Assembly: GCA_022266195.1 (NCBI GenBank)
Contig: WHVY01000002.1
Coordinates: 14,213,001 to 14,277,000 of the forward strand
DNA: 64,000 nucleotides
Source: Tetranychus cinnabarinus
Taxonomy: Eukaryota; Arthropoda; Arachnida; Trombidiformes; Tetranychidae
Direction of reading: 5' to 3'
The translations under genes and the position numbers were made by a program. Within the stretch, counting starts at the first letter, position 1; the number at the start of each line of letters is the position of its first letter. This document shows, in pieces, positions 37,585 through 48,850 of the stretch. The notes beneath the pieces were generated by a model that saw nothing but the letters and a program-made list of their open reading frames with translations, did no database searches and was not told the DNA's origin.

Positions 37585-38484
37585 CAACGCATGCAAGTAC
37601 AGAATCAGGTACGAGTTCTTCAAAAGGAGGTGTCAATGATAATAAGTAAAGAAAATCGAAAATTGAAACAGGTATATCAGCCGAGTTCATTGGCACTTCC
37701 TCTAAATGATCCAATCGAATGATTTCTGAGTCTGCGCAAGGTGATTCATTAGTTTCTTGCTCATTCACATTCATTCCAACCACTCTACATGATTAAATTG
37801 TGAAAAATTATCTATTAATGTATGTTCAGCAGTAGAAAGATCAAGTAAGTCTTCTGAAGTGTCTTCCATGGGAAAATCTTCATTATTTTCAATTGCAAGA
37901 GGATGATCAGAAAATAAAAAGAGTAAAAATTAAAAAGTTCAAGACAAAGTTAAGGTAAGGAAAGATAAATTAAGGTATCAGAAAGGTAAATGAAAGACAA
38001 AAGAAAGGGAAAAACAAAGAGGGAGGGACAATAGTATAGGTAAGGGGGTTTTTTAAGTTATAGGTTAGGGTAATGCGCAAAGGGATAGATAAGGGTAAAC
38101 AAAGAAACACAGGTACAGGTAAAGGTAAGGCTAAGGTAAGGTAGAAAAAAGGGTTAATGTAAAGGTGAGATAAAGTGAGATAAAGAAAGGTAAAGACAGG
38201 AAAGAGGATATAATGAAGGTAAGGTAAGGTAAGGAAAGAGGCAAATGTAAAGAAAAGATAAGGTAAAGGTGAGGTAAGGAAATAAAAAGGAAGGTGGGAA
38301 AAAGAAAGGGTAAGGAAAGGTAAGAAAGCTAACTGTAAGCAAAGGCTAAGATAAAGTAGACGAAAAGTAGAAAAAGGTAGGGAAAGGGTTAGGGAAAGGG
38401 TTAGGGAAACTTACTTTTATGTTGATTGGGGCATTGTTGCTGGTATTGAGCCATTCTTCCATTCATTGTTATTGAGCTTAAATA
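37585..38484. repeat. Direct repeat copy 1 (900 bp), purine-rich
   Basis: This copy is near-identical to 40455-41349. It differs by one five-base GGTAA unit in the purine tract and one visible substitution (near 37790). It contains an unusual run of about 480 bp (37930-38411) built from AGGTAAGG, AAAGG and GGGTTAGGGAAA-like units on the plus strand. On the minus strand a short frame (ATG at about 38465) ends at a good donor AAAA|GTAAGT. An acidic frame lies beyond the tract, so the segment may carry two exons of a small gene whose intron is the pyrimidine tract. Product unknown. Confidence 0.9.
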
Positions 38485-38619
38485 ATAATTTGAACAAGTT
38501 GAAAACGATGAATTCAAACTGAAGCAATGAACACTCTGATTTCTCTTTCTCTACATTCACCCGCGTATCAATATCTTCATTAAACCAATTTTTCTTATTA
38601 TTTTACATTCCACAGTGTA

Positions 38620-38797
38620 CCTTTACCTGTACCTTCTGGTTCTGGTTCTGGTTCTGGTTGCACATCATTCAATTTGACAATTTTCACAATTAGTTCTTCC
38701 GTGGCCTCAGCTGGGTTGAAGGCATAACCAGGATTGAATTCACAAATAAATTCAATAGATTTAGAACGACTTTTCTTAGCTAATACTCTGTATCGAT
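38620..38797 (-). other. Overlapping coding-like frame after the 38.8-39.7 kb gene
   Basis: A second minus-strand frame is open from about 38797 to about 38620. It reads IEFICEFNPGYAF and ends in a Pro-Glu repeat (PEPEPEPEG). It overlaps the stop of the upstream exon in a different frame and no intron fits between them. It could be a C-terminal continuation lost by a one-base frameshift, or a separate exon. A donor-like CAG|GTAAAG follows. Confidence 0.4.
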
Positions 38798-39686
38798 TTT
38801 ATATTCATCATATAGAATTTCGTCGATTTCGAGTGAAATCCCAATCAGGTTTAGTTCGTCTTTGAATTCTCCGAACTTTTCCATAACAACTTTACACGAT
38901 CCCTCCAGAACAAGAGATTTAAATTTTTCAAAAGTGTATTCTGATATCTTAGAGGGCAGGACGACATAATCTATGTCTCCAGCATACCACTCGAATGTGT
39001 TAAGTTTCAAAGTAGATAAATTTATCATTTTCGTTCTTTTGACTTGAAAAGTCTTATTGTTTGGACCAACACAGATGAGATTCTTTCTGAAATCTCCGTG
39101 TGTAAATTTTATATTATAATAATCAATAATTTTCCCTGCATCTTGATTTTCGTAAAGTCTGAACTCCTGACATAAATGATTATTGGCAACATATGCAGAG
39201 TAAACTATTAAGAAAATAAAAAGAGTGAAAGAGAATAAAAAGAATGAAAATAATATAATATTAAACAATCTTACATGGTTTGATTTCATCATTTGGTTGT
39301 CTATCATGTCTTGGCTAAAGAATAACTGCTCGCCAGAATTTGAATATGCGTTTGGCAATAACAATCGGTTGATTATCAACACAGCTAATATTGTAGATGC
39401 GTAAAAATTTTACACCAATGCTTTCAAGTTAGAGTTTGAAAATCTCTAATTCATCTGCTTTTACATTGATTTCATCTCCATGGAACATGCCTTTAAAGGC
39501 CACAAAAACTGAGAAAGAAACGGTGTCGGGGATCAAAATCCTTTTGACCTCAGGGTTAGAGGTGAGTAGTGGGGCGCACAATGTTGCGATAGAGGAAAAT
39601 AGACCTTTGTCCATCTCAAACCATCCTCCCAAGTGATGGGCGACGATAACATTGGCATCACTTTCAGGTTTAAGATGCACTGACAT
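38780..39686 (-). CDS. Unrecognised three-exon gene, 228 aa
   Basis: The model is exons 39686..39465, 39314..39275 and 39204..38780. Donors are ATCAAT|GTAAAA and AACCAT|GTAAGA; acceptors are TTATTCTTTAG and TTTTCTTAATAG. The joined frame is exactly 687 nt. The apparent membrane helix seen when the region is read straight through is intron sequence. The product is soluble-looking, with KFTHGDFRKNLICVGPN and MINLSTLKLNTFEWYAGDI near the middle and an acidic C-terminus. I do not recognise a family. The first donor is weak, so the exon 1 to 2 junction is the least certain point. A coding-like frame continues past the stop in another register, which may mean decay. Confidence 0.5.
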
Positions 39687-40454
39687 GGTGAGTAGAAATA
39701 CTTGTGGGACAATATTTTTGAAAAAACAATAAAAACAATTAGAAATAAAATATGAACACAAATATGAATTTGATAAAAATATTTAAAGAAAATATGACTT
39801 TAACTAGAAATAAATGTTTAGAGAAAAAGAAGAATGGAAAGAGAACAAAACTAGTTATCTATTCAAACTCTAAATTGAAATGAAGAGCTTGAGCAAATTT
39901 TCGACACAAATCATTGGTAAGCCAAAGGATTATGGTCATAATGTGGATCTTGTCTCCTCTTTTGTCTTCAACTCCTGTTTTAATCGTCATTTATCATCAT
40001 CGTCTGATAAAACAGCCTTAGTTAACAATAAGTTGTCGGTTAAAGTAAACCTGAAAAAGAAAGTTACCCGATCTCGCCTCATATTACACTTGTAAATATC
40101 CTTTTGGTTTTTATAATGTGATATCAATTAAGAAGCGAAAAGCAGAGGACAAAAAAGAACTCCAGTATAATCTTTTATAATCTACTTTTTGTATGATTTT
40201 TTCAGAAATTTGCTCATTTTGAAGCTTTACATGGTTTATCAGTATTTTCAGTAGAACATGAATCATTTTCAGGAATTTTGAGAATTGAATAATCAACTTT
40301 ATCTTGTTCAAAAAGATTCATCTTTTGATGGGACACGAATTTCAGAAGATTCTAAAGACAAAATTTAATACAAAGTTTCTTGAGGAACACGTTTCATTAC
40401 ATAAAAATAGTCTGCTCGATAGATGAATTATTAAAGTATTCAAATCTATCGTCA
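39687..40454. other. Spacer between the unknown gene and repeat copy 2
   Basis: A 71-codon frame on the plus strand (39880-40095) has no recognisable features and is not called. No promoter element is clear. The sequence is AT-rich up to the start of the second 0.9-kb repeat. Confidence 0.4.
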
Positions 40455-41349
40455 CAACGCATGCAAGTACAGAATCAGGTACGAGTTCTTCAAAAGGAGG
40501 TGTCAATGATAATAAGTAAAGAAAATCGAAAATTGAAACAGGTATATCAGCCGAGTTCATTGGCACTTCCTCTAAATGATCCAATCGAATGATTTCTGAG
40601 TCTGCGCAAGGTGATTCATTAGTTTCTTGCTCATTCACATTCATTCCAACCGCTCTACATGATTAAATTGTGAAAAATTATCTATTAATGTATGTTCAGC
40701 AGTAGAAAGATCAAGTAAGTCTTCTGAAGTGTCTTCCATGGGAAAATCTTCATTATTTTCAATTGCAAGAGGATGATCAGAAAATAAAAAGAGTAAAAAT
40801 TAAAAAGTTCAAGACAAAGTTAAGGTAAGGAAAGATAAATTAAGGTATCAGAAAGGTAAATGAAAGACAAAAGAAAGGGAAAAACAAAGAGGGAGGGACA
40901 ATAGTATAGGTAAGGGGGTTTTTTAAGTTATAGGTTAGGGTAATGCGCAAAGGGATAGATAAGGGTAAACAAAGAAACACAGGTACAGGTAAAGGTAAGG
41001 CTAAGGTAAGGTAGAAAAAAGGGTTAATGTAAAGGTGAGATAAAGTGAGATAAAGAAAGGTAAAGACAGGAAAGAGGATATAATGAAGGTAAGGTAAGGA
41101 AAGAGGCAAATGTAAAGAAAAGATAAGGTAAAGGTGAGGTAAGGAAATAAAAAGGAAGGTGGGAAAAAGAAAGGGTAAGGAAAGGTAAGAAAGCTAACTG
41201 TAAGCAAAGGCTAAGATAAAGTAGACGAAAAGTAGAAAAAGGTAGGGAAAGGGTTAGGGAAAGGGTTAGGGAAACTTACTTTTATGTTGATTGGGGCATT
41301 GTTGCTGGTATTGAGCCATTCTTCCATTCATTGTTATTGAGCTTAAATA
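40455..41349. repeat. Direct repeat copy 2 (895 bp), purine-rich
   Basis: This is the second copy of the segment at 37585-38484, in the same orientation, starting at CAACGCATGC and ending at GCTTAAATA. It includes the same purine tract with two GGGTTAGGGAAA units (about 41245-41275). Flanking sequences differ at both ends from those of copy 1, so the duplication boundaries are sharp. Confidence 0.9.
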
Positions 41350-41429
41350 TCTTCAGGGGGGTGACCAGTTAGATGTTTTGGGTTACATGGGTCTACTAGC
41401 ATTACGAAGAAGGTTACTTGTTTTTTACC

Positions 41430-42300
41430 TTCTAAAGTTTATTGTCAGTTGCTCGCCAAACTAACGGTGCTTCGTACTGGTTTCCACAAACCAATGCGGA
41501 GAAGAAAAGTAATGCTAGCAACATTAATGAGACTCTATTCCTCCTTGTTCGGATAACCTTAGTTCTGAGTTTACTTTCTTTTTTGTTTTGATTTTTCTTC
41601 TTGAATGTAAGGCTTGATTTGTAAATCATGTACTCATAATAGTTTTAAATCATCCTTTTTAATGTAGTGAGTTGTTTCACCAATTTTATCAGTGATTTGA
41701 TAAGGTCCTTCGTACTTAAATTCAAGTTTGTTTGACATGATGTTCTTTCGAGCAGAACTAAGGGACAGTTCGGTTTAGGAAAATTGTTGATAAAAATGTT
41801 GACAAAAATGTTATTAAAGATAAAATTTTGATAATTTGTGACGTCACAAATTTTACAACGATTCGGTTTACAATTTTTATCCACATTTAAATCATGCGCT
41901 TACATTGAAACCTTATCAAAAAAATTTTATCTTGGAATTTTATTTGATTAAAAAATCAGCATCAGATTAAGTTTTTAGACAACATTTTAATCAAAATAGG
42001 TGTTTAATCTAAATAATTTCTTAAACCGAACTGCCCCTAAGTTACTATGTTAAAGTTCTGATTTTCTTTTTGCTGTCGGGAATTTGTCTTTGCTGTTGTT
42101 TTGCTCCCTCTAAACAAATCTCTACATGATCTTTTACCAATGCCCACTCTCGCTCGATGAATTGACAATATTTTGGTAAGGAAGTGTCTTTTCTTTTGAT
42201 TCTAATTTGAAGTCGATTGGTAAATTAGGTTGTCGCCCGTACAATAAATAGAATAGTGATAACTTTGTGCTTGCATTCGGACTCGAATTGTAAGCTAAGT
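41430..42300 (-). mobile_element. Decayed Gypsy-type retroelement fragment (integrase C-terminus and env-like start)
   Basis: On the minus strand, about 42300-42170 encodes an integrase-like block (AYNSSPNASTKLSLFYLLYG) typical of chromoviral/errantiviral pol. After a nested MITE, 41740-41642 encodes the pol tail with a chromo/SH3-like GPYQITDKIG motif. Next, 41629-41432 has a short frame with a hydrophobic leader, placed as an env-like frame would be, ending in a stop. In-frame stops break pol before the MITE. The gag, protease and RT parts and the LTRs are not seen, so this is a dead remnant. Confidence 0.75.
41762..42036. mobile_element. 275-bp MITE with CTAA target duplication
   Basis: Terminal inverted repeats GGGACAGTTCGGTTTA and its slightly diverged complement (TAAACCGAACTGCCC) bound the element. 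CTAA is duplicated at 41758-41761 and 42037-42040. There is no coding capacity. It sits inside the Gypsy pol remnant, so it inserted later. Confidence 0.85.
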
Positions 42301-42676
42301 TTATCAATGGCAAAATTTTTGCTTATTTTGCATGATTTGCATCTTGGCACTAATACATTAACATATGGCAAATAGCAAAAATTGCACAATAAGTCACAAT
42401 TGTTTAAAACGATTAAACAATAATTAGAATCCCTATAAAAGCCCAAAAGCACGAAGGGACATTGGTGGGGGTATTGTAAGTTGATTCGAAGGCAAAAAAT
42501 AGAGAAGTCTTATTTTTTCTTTTGAGCAAAACTCTTTTAAGCAATCTTACAAATAATCAAATTGTCGTGGTTATAAATTTAAGGGAAATTCCTCAATACA
42601 TGTTCACTGGAATCCATTGTTTTCATATTCTCACCATTTCTCAATCATAATTTACTGATTTTTTGAGATATAAAGG

Positions 42677-42685
42677 TATATAAAG
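42677..42685 (+). promoter_or_regulatory. TATA box of the carboxylesterase gene
   Basis: TATATAAAG lies 83 bp before the ATG at 42768, in the expected orientation. It suggests a focused promoter and a short 5' UTR. Confidence 0.6.
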
Positions 42686-42767
42686 CCATATATGATGTAG
42701 GGGGTTATCTGATTCTGTGTTTTTTCTGTTAAATTGGAAAAATAACTACTGATTTTGTATATTGGAT

Positions 42768-44464
42768 ATGGGTATTTTAATATTTTTTTGCTTAATTTTT
42801 TCACCCATTCATGGACTAAATTTGACTCCAATAGTTAATTTGACTAGTGGTCCCATCCAAGGTAAAGTTACTGAATATGAATCGATTGGTGTCTACCAGT
42901 TTCTCGGTATTCCTTATGCAAAGCCTCCCGTTGACAAATTAAGATTACAGTTAGCAGTTCAACCAGACCCATGGACTGAGGTTAAATCAGTGACTGATCC
43001 AGGTCCAGCTTGTCTTCAACCAGACAGTGGTCTATTAATAACCAGTGAAGACTGTCTCTATCTCAATATTTATGTAACTGAATCAACTTTTAATAACTCA
43101 TCAGTCAAACAACGACCAGTGCTTTTCTGGATTCATGGCGGTGGACTTACAACAGGATCTGGAGTTATTGGAGGACTTCCAATGGTTTCATTATATGATG
43201 TTTTACTCGTCTCTATAAATTATCGTCTCAATGCATTTGGTTTTATCAACTTTGCAGCTGAGGAACCTAGAATTCCTTCAAACATTGGTTTGAAGGATCA
43301 GCTATTTGCTTTGAAATGGGTCCATGAAAACATTGAAAAGTTTGGTGGCGATCCGAATAGTGTGACAATTTTTGGTCAATCTGGTGGATCGGTAGCAGTC
43401 TCTGCTCATGTATTGTCTCCATTTTCAAAAGGACTCTTCAAAAGAGCTATTCTTGAATCAGGAACAGTTTATCGGTATCACAATGTTGATACCTTGATAT
43501 CAGATTCTTGGAAACTCTACAACAAAACATCATGCTCAAAATCGAAAGATATTCTTGAATGCATGCAGAATTTGCCAGCAACCGAAATTTTGCATAATAT
43601 AAATAGTAAACCAATGGCATATACCTTCAAAGTGGGTGACGATTTCCTGCCTTACGAACCATCCAAAGCTTTTGCAGAAGGACTATTTGATAATTCGATT
43701 GAAATTCTGTTGGGCGTTGAAAAAAACGACGGTTCGTTGTACACGGGGGCTATTGATCCCATAGCCTTTGATATCTCAGTGACACCTAAGCCAATATCTT
43801 ATCAAGATGCCACAATCTACTTGAGGCGCATTTTTGACTCTAAATCAGTTGACTATTTCCATGAACTCTACTTTGGTTCTGCAACTAACAATTCAGATTT
43901 CAGGTCTCGACTTGAAAAAGCTTACAGCGATGCTACATTCATTTGTCCAACTTATGTGTTTGGACTTAAATATGCTTCTAGTTTAGGTACACAGGGTGGT
44001 AAAGTGTATGCTTATTATCACACCCAAAGGCCGATATCTGACCCTTGGAATTTTCCTGAATGGATAGGAACTTATCATGGAGCTGATCTTGCTTATGTTT
44101 TCGGTGAACATCTATTAAATCCTAATTGTTCACAGAAAGATGCGTTATTAACTCATGAAATGATGAAAATCTGGACTTATTTTGCTGAGAATGGGTGAGT
44201 TTATTACTACCATTGGGTAATGAATTTAATAATTTTTATTCACTATTTGTTTCCAGTGAGACTCCGATGATTGGTGAAACTAAATGGAGAACATTGCAAG
44301 AAAACAAGTCGGCGATGATACTGAATATTGATGATTGGGGAAAGACTGAAACGGAAAGAGTTGAATTCTGCCACAAAGAATGGCCTTATATGTACCCAAA
44401 CATTATAATAGGATTTCAATCGAGACCAAATCTAACATTCGCAATTGAAGATGATTCACATTGA
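42768..44464 (+). CDS. Secreted carboxylesterase / cholinesterase-like hydrolase (two exons, 544 aa)
   Basis: Exons 42768..44194 and 44257..44464 (phase 2; AATGG|GTGAGT and TTTGTTTCCAG). The start is the first ATG; a TTG two codons upstream is not needed. Residues 1 to about 17 form a signal peptide. The alpha/beta-hydrolase fold shows QFLGIPYAKPP, EDCLYLNIYV, the oxyanion HGGG region (WIHGGGLT) and the nucleophile elbow GQSGGS with Ser205. His437 is in YHGADLAYVFG. The acid position reads KNDGS (Asp321), where the family normally has Glu in DEG. The triad is therefore Ser-Asp-His, chemically acceptable. Several N-glycosylation sequons are present and there is no C-terminal GPI or membrane signal. 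It is secreted. Substrates may be esters or xenobiotics, unknown. It lacks acetylcholinesterase-specific features that I could confirm. Confidence 0.9.
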
Positions 44465-45081
44465 ATCCGTTTATTTGCTCAAGTTGATGGCATCGGTGGT
44501 AATATTTATGCATGAAAAACACTTATTTTATTGTATTCACTAAAAGAACTCTTGAGTGTAAAAGTTGAATTGAACGGTTTCCATGATACATGGACTGTAT
44601 AAGCATCAGTGAACAGAATTTCAAAAAATGACAAAAAAATTAAAACAAATATCGGTATCAATTCAAGCTCTGAATGGGCTTTCAATATCACTGATCACAA
44701 AAAGCTTTTAATCCGTACAATTGTTTTGAATTGTGCTCACTCATAACATTTTAGAGTACCTTTAAGGCCAAGCTTTATGCTGGTCGATTTTTGGTCGAGA
44801 ACAAAAAACAATCAATTGATGATTTAAAATTAGTTGCAAATACACAAAATTTGTTCTTGTTGATCGCATGAAAAACACAAAATTTCATGTCACAATGGCA
44901 TCATAGTGTTGAGAGTCATCCAATTATTGATCCAATTATTGATTCGTGAAACAGTTCGAGTGCATCAGACCAAATAAGCACTTATTAACATTTGGTCAAT
45001 CTTGAAATTTTCAATTTTCAACCATCAATATTGTTATTGAATAGTTTAACATCGAATATTTTCTCAAGGCAGACGAATTAA
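44465..45081. other. Spacer between convergent esterase and scramblase genes
   Basis: This AT-rich region of about 620 bp between two 3' ends has no gene. A short direct repeat (TTGATCCAATTATTGAT type) lies near 44930-44955. No strong poly(A) signal was found. Confidence 0.4.
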
Positions 45082-46645
45082 TCAATGCAAACACATGGCT
45101 AAGCAATGTCCAAGATGAGATCCTGTTTCAAATGCACGATGGGCTCTAATTTCTTGTGCGCTTTTAAGGAACAAGCAATCCTAAACAAAAAAGACGAAAT
45201 CAGATCATTGATCAAACCGAAATTTATCAGATAATATCTTATCAATCAAAATACTTACAATTAGGATGGAAGCAGCCATTAATACAGATTTAATATTAAC
45301 ATCTAAATCCATTGGAAATGAGGCGCTAAAGTGAACAACATCGGAAAATTGTTCTTGTAATGCCATTGCCCTTAACGCTGAAACATTGCCAACTTCAGTT
45401 TTACCATCACTGGATAATATTTGGAATTTCGTCACAATCTGATTGATGTATGGTCCTTTGATCAGTAAAACAGTTTTCCCAGTAGCATCACAGATTCTGA
45501 ATTTGGACACAAAAAGACTCCATGATTGTTCAATAAAACCACATACGACACCAGAAGCTGTGACTTCCACATGTTGAAGGCAGCAGAAGCACCAACAAGA
45601 TTGACATCCTAAAGGTCTGCATAAAGAATGAGGAAAAGACAATTAAATCAATGGTACTTAATTCAGTCATTTGATCAACTATATTCTTGTCTGGAAAAGT
45701 CTAATGTCTTCATTGGTAGACTCAAAACAAGAAAGAAAGGTGGAAGAATGAAGATATCTGAAAATCTGAAGTTAATACTGCAATACACTTAATCGAAAAA
45801 ATTGAAAAGAACAGGGCTGAAGGAAAAGGAAAATACACTCCTGGCAATAAGTTTGAGGACAGCAGATTTTTTTGAATATTTCAATTATTCAGGCTAATTA
45901 GTCAATCTATTGTCCTCAAACTTGCTGCCAGGAGTGTATATGCATAGAAACACGATTACAAATGCCATGATTTGCCTTGAAAAATCCAGATTGTTGAAGC
46001 TGATATTGATTCAAAGCATCTGCAATCAGATTGAAAGACCCACCCAAGCTTCACAGACGTATTTATTAATTAAAATAAAAGATGATTTCGGAACAAAGTG
46101 AAAATGATTTACCGATGGAAATTAAGAACTTCACGTTCCTGGGAATCGAGAACTCTTATATCGAATGGTCTGGTAGTGTTACAACAAATTTTACAGCATT
46201 TATCGTAATCTAAGTAGAGAAGAAGGAACAAAAAACGATGAGAAATGGCTAAAATTACTTGGCTTCGGCATCTCACCTTCAACTGCAGTATAAACTTTCT
46301 GGGCTGAATCGTTTTTAATGATATATGTAATCTTTGATGCACGACGATCAATATTCTTGACGACATAAAATTTATCAATTTTAGTTAAATATTCCAACCC
46401 TGGTGGACAATTTGATGCCAGTGGTGATGCCATCCAATTATCTTTCGAAACAATGAAAAACAATAATTAAAATGCTATTAGATTTCTGACCTCATTGAAA
46501 CCCTCAGTAAAATTATAATAAAAAGCTTACCTTCAGTGTTGCTTGGTTTAGTGTTTGAATGTTGCTCTTTGGGCTGAAGAGATGGTATTTTGGCTCCATC
46601 ATAGGAGTGTAGTGAATCATTTGGTAATAAATCCGAGTTCGACAT
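45082..46645 (-). CDS. Phospholipid scramblase (five exons, 277 aa)
   Basis: Exons 46645..46531, 46441..46277, 46209..46113, 45616..45259 and 45180..45082. All junctions fit in frame (phases 1, 1, 2, 0) and the total is 834 nt. The order of motifs is that of the PLSCR family: a short polar N-terminus; NCPPGLEYLTKID; a basic block with RPF; a cysteine cluster CQSCWCFCC, a likely palmitoylation site; GFIEQSW; and FPMDLDVNIKSVLMAA followed by LIDCLF, the C-terminal membrane/calcium-proximal segment. By family it is a plasma-membrane protein linked to calcium-dependent bidirectional lipid movement. The tail after the hydrophobic segment is longer than usual and His/Ala rich. The long intron 3 carries a 101-bp hairpin MITE. 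Confidence 0.92.
45836..45936. mobile_element. Tc1/mariner-like hairpin MITE in scramblase intron 3
   Basis: Inverted repeats of about 27 bp (CACTCCTGGCAATAAGTTTG and complement) flank a loop of about 45 bp. TA is duplicated on both sides (45834-45835, 45937-45938). The TIR sequence with AAGTTTGAGGACA is of the Tc1/mariner type. Confidence 0.85.
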
Positions 46646-47242
46646 GTTTTATTTTGCCTATTGGTCCAATTCAAACCTGACAAACTTTCGAAACTATTCA
46701 ATTAAATCGAGTTTTTACTATGAAAAATAAATTAGTTCAGAGCTATCTTGACTGATGAAGTTAACCTATTCTTATAACTACTCCACTTTAGACTAGTAAT
46801 ATGTATTGTAATATAATATCTTATCTACAATCGATTACATTGCACAGAAAGCAGAAAGCAGTTCCAGGAAAAATGACTATTTCAAAGATAACTAGATTGT
46901 TTTGGTTTAAGTGCGTCTAAATAACCAGAATCACTAATCCAAAAACAATTGGTTCATTTCATTGCAATGGAACTGCATCAAATCTCATTTTATTTAAATC
47001 ATTTGTCTATCAACAGTGTAACAAACTGATACATGTATGTACAACTATTTTCAATCGCGTTTTTTATAAAATTGTGACCCATAAGTTAGCTTTAAAGTAA
47101 ATCGATAGAAAGATTGAAGTTGTCCGAAGTAGTCAGCCGAAACTTAGACCAAACTAAAGAACCTCACGAGTAAGTGTCTTTCGATTGGTTAACTTGCGTT
47201 AGGCCAATTCTTCCATATTGTTGAATTGCTGGCAAATACAAT
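46646..47242. other. Upstream region of the scramblase gene
   Basis: No gene was seen. The sequence is AT-rich. The scramblase promoter must lie here (minus strand), but no TATA box or initiator stands out. Confidence 0.4.
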
Positions 47243-47543
47243 TAGGGGACCGACTTTTCCCACCACAATGTCCACCAATTTTTCAATCTCTTTTCACCAT
47301 ATTGTCCAGCACAAAATCTAGCACATCAACCACACCAAACAAATCAAAAATCATCACTATTTATTAATAAAGAGACTTTTCTCAACGTAATTGTCCTTCA
47401 CTTTTTGGATATGATAGATATAATGGTGATGAATAGTGAATGTGCTGGTGGACAATATTATTAATATGGTGAAAAGGATACATAAAAAGTAGTGACATTG
47501 TAGTGGAAAAAGTGGTGGATCTGGGGAAAAAAGCTGATCCCTA
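47243..47543. mobile_element. Non-autonomous hAT-like element (301 bp)
   Basis: It begins TAGGGGACCGACTTTTCCCACCAC and ends with the diverged complement (AAGCTGATCCCTA). The TAGGG terminus fits hAT elements. Internal sequence is the reverse complement of units found at 57.0-58.15 kb, and its end matches the end at 60193-60219, so it is a deletion derivative of that family. Confidence 0.75.
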
Positions 47544-47757
47544 AGATTAGTCTTAATGTTTGCTTAAGATATATCGCATAGTCCCTTTTAATCCAATTTA
47601 TCATCGTTTGGGGCCTCAAATCATGTGATAAATGCATTCACATATGCATTTTTCACTAAAAACTGTATTTTTATTAAAATCAATGTTGTTCAATGGAAGC
47701 TGTTGATTTGCCCCATTGATTTGATTTGAAACAATCTTGTTTCTTTTTTGTCAATAT
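47544..47757. other. Spacer before the LTR
   Basis: This is AT-rich sequence with nothing recognised. Confidence 0.3.
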
Positions 47758-48123
47758 TGTTGTGATTTAACTTTCACAAGTTCATTAATATATGTACCGT
47801 TCTTCATTTCACCGAGGCTAAGTTTTACGACTAGGACCTTCTTCCCTTTAGTTAGTTTTTATGACTTTCACCTGTTTTAACACATATATGATAACTTTGA
47901 TGAATTTTACTACTTTGGCCTCTATATTTGAATTTTTATGGTTTTAAGTTGTAAACTACTTCCTCATCTATCAGTATATAAGTCGAAGCCTTTGCTTCAT
48001 GCAATCATCTAGTTCTATGATTCAGTACCAATCAGTCTGAAAAGTAGCTACTTGAATCAATAAAGTTTACATTGTTTTAGTTTAGTTTGGGTGTATTATT
48101 TCGGTAAAGTTTACCACTTTACA
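47758..48123 (+). repeat. Retrotransposon 5' LTR (366 bp)
   Basis: It starts TGT and ends ACA. It contains TATATAAG (47975-47982) and AATAAAG (48059-48065) in the right order for promoter and poly(A) functions. Directly after it comes TGGAGGTTCCACCGAGA (from 48126), which looks like a tRNA primer-binding site. No matching 3' LTR was seen in the window. Confidence 0.75.
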
Positions 48124-48850
48124 ATTGGAGGTTCCACCGAGAGAATCGGTCTTCCAAGTTACCGTAGTGGACTCAACCAGCTTCTCTTACAAGAATATTT
48201 ATTTTGTGTTAAAGTTTTAAGTTTGGAGTTTTTTTGAATTTTTATGAGTTTAAAGTTTTAAGTTTTCAAATTAAGTGAATTTGAAAAATATTGATAATAA
48301 AATTGCAGTTATATCTAGTTATTCCAAACGAGACTGAGCTGTACTTCGAACCTGCAAGCTGTTAATTTTCGGCTGCTGCAATTTTTTCTTCAAAGCTATA
48401 ATGTCTGATCAAATAAAAAACGAAAAAAGGAACTTTTTCAAGTCCATCGTTGAGGAATCTATCAATGAAAGGATGTTTCGTTGCTAAAAGGTAAAGCTAA
48501 AAGGCTTATGTGCAATCATAAATTGATTAGAAGGAATTTAAGGAACAAATAAAAGAATATTTTCTCCCTGTAAATTGGATATCGAGCCTGAAAAACGACG
48601 TACGAAATCGTTTACAGCAGCCTCAAGAACCACTATCAAATTATGCAAACTTGCGCTATGCGAGAAAATCCACCCTGCTATGAGTGAAGATGCCAAGCTT
48701 AATCACTTCTTTGATAGACTGACACAAGAAATTAAGTAAAAACTTGTATAAATTTCAGCCGAAAACTATAGATGAATTTCTGGAATATGTGATCGGTCAA
48801 CCACAGTTGCTCCCAACTCCCGTTGGCTACGAGGTATCGTGCATTCCGAC
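48124..48850 (+). mobile_element. Gag leader and degenerate gag of the LTR element
   Basis: Beyond the primer-binding site, an ATG at about 48401 begins a short frame (SIVEESINERM) that stops after about 28 codons. Further frames at about 48590-48800 contain RNRLQQPQEPLSNYANLRY, typical of the matrix/capsid region of Gypsy-type gag. Stops and frameshifts break it. Pol is absent. Confidence 0.6.

Noticed and set aside
38360..38411. Telomere repeat array
   Set aside because: Only two or three GGGTTAGGG-like units are embedded in other purine repeats, and single-copy genes lie on both sides. Not a chromosome end.
39205..39274. Transmembrane helix in the 39-kb gene
   Set aside because: The hydrophobic run is encoded by a stretch with GTAAGA at its start and TTTTCTTAATAG at its end. 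Removing it keeps an open frame, so it is an intron.
42762..42767. TTG start two codons before the esterase ATG
   Set aside because: Eukaryotic initiation at TTG is unlikely and the next codons supply an ATG followed by a good signal peptide.
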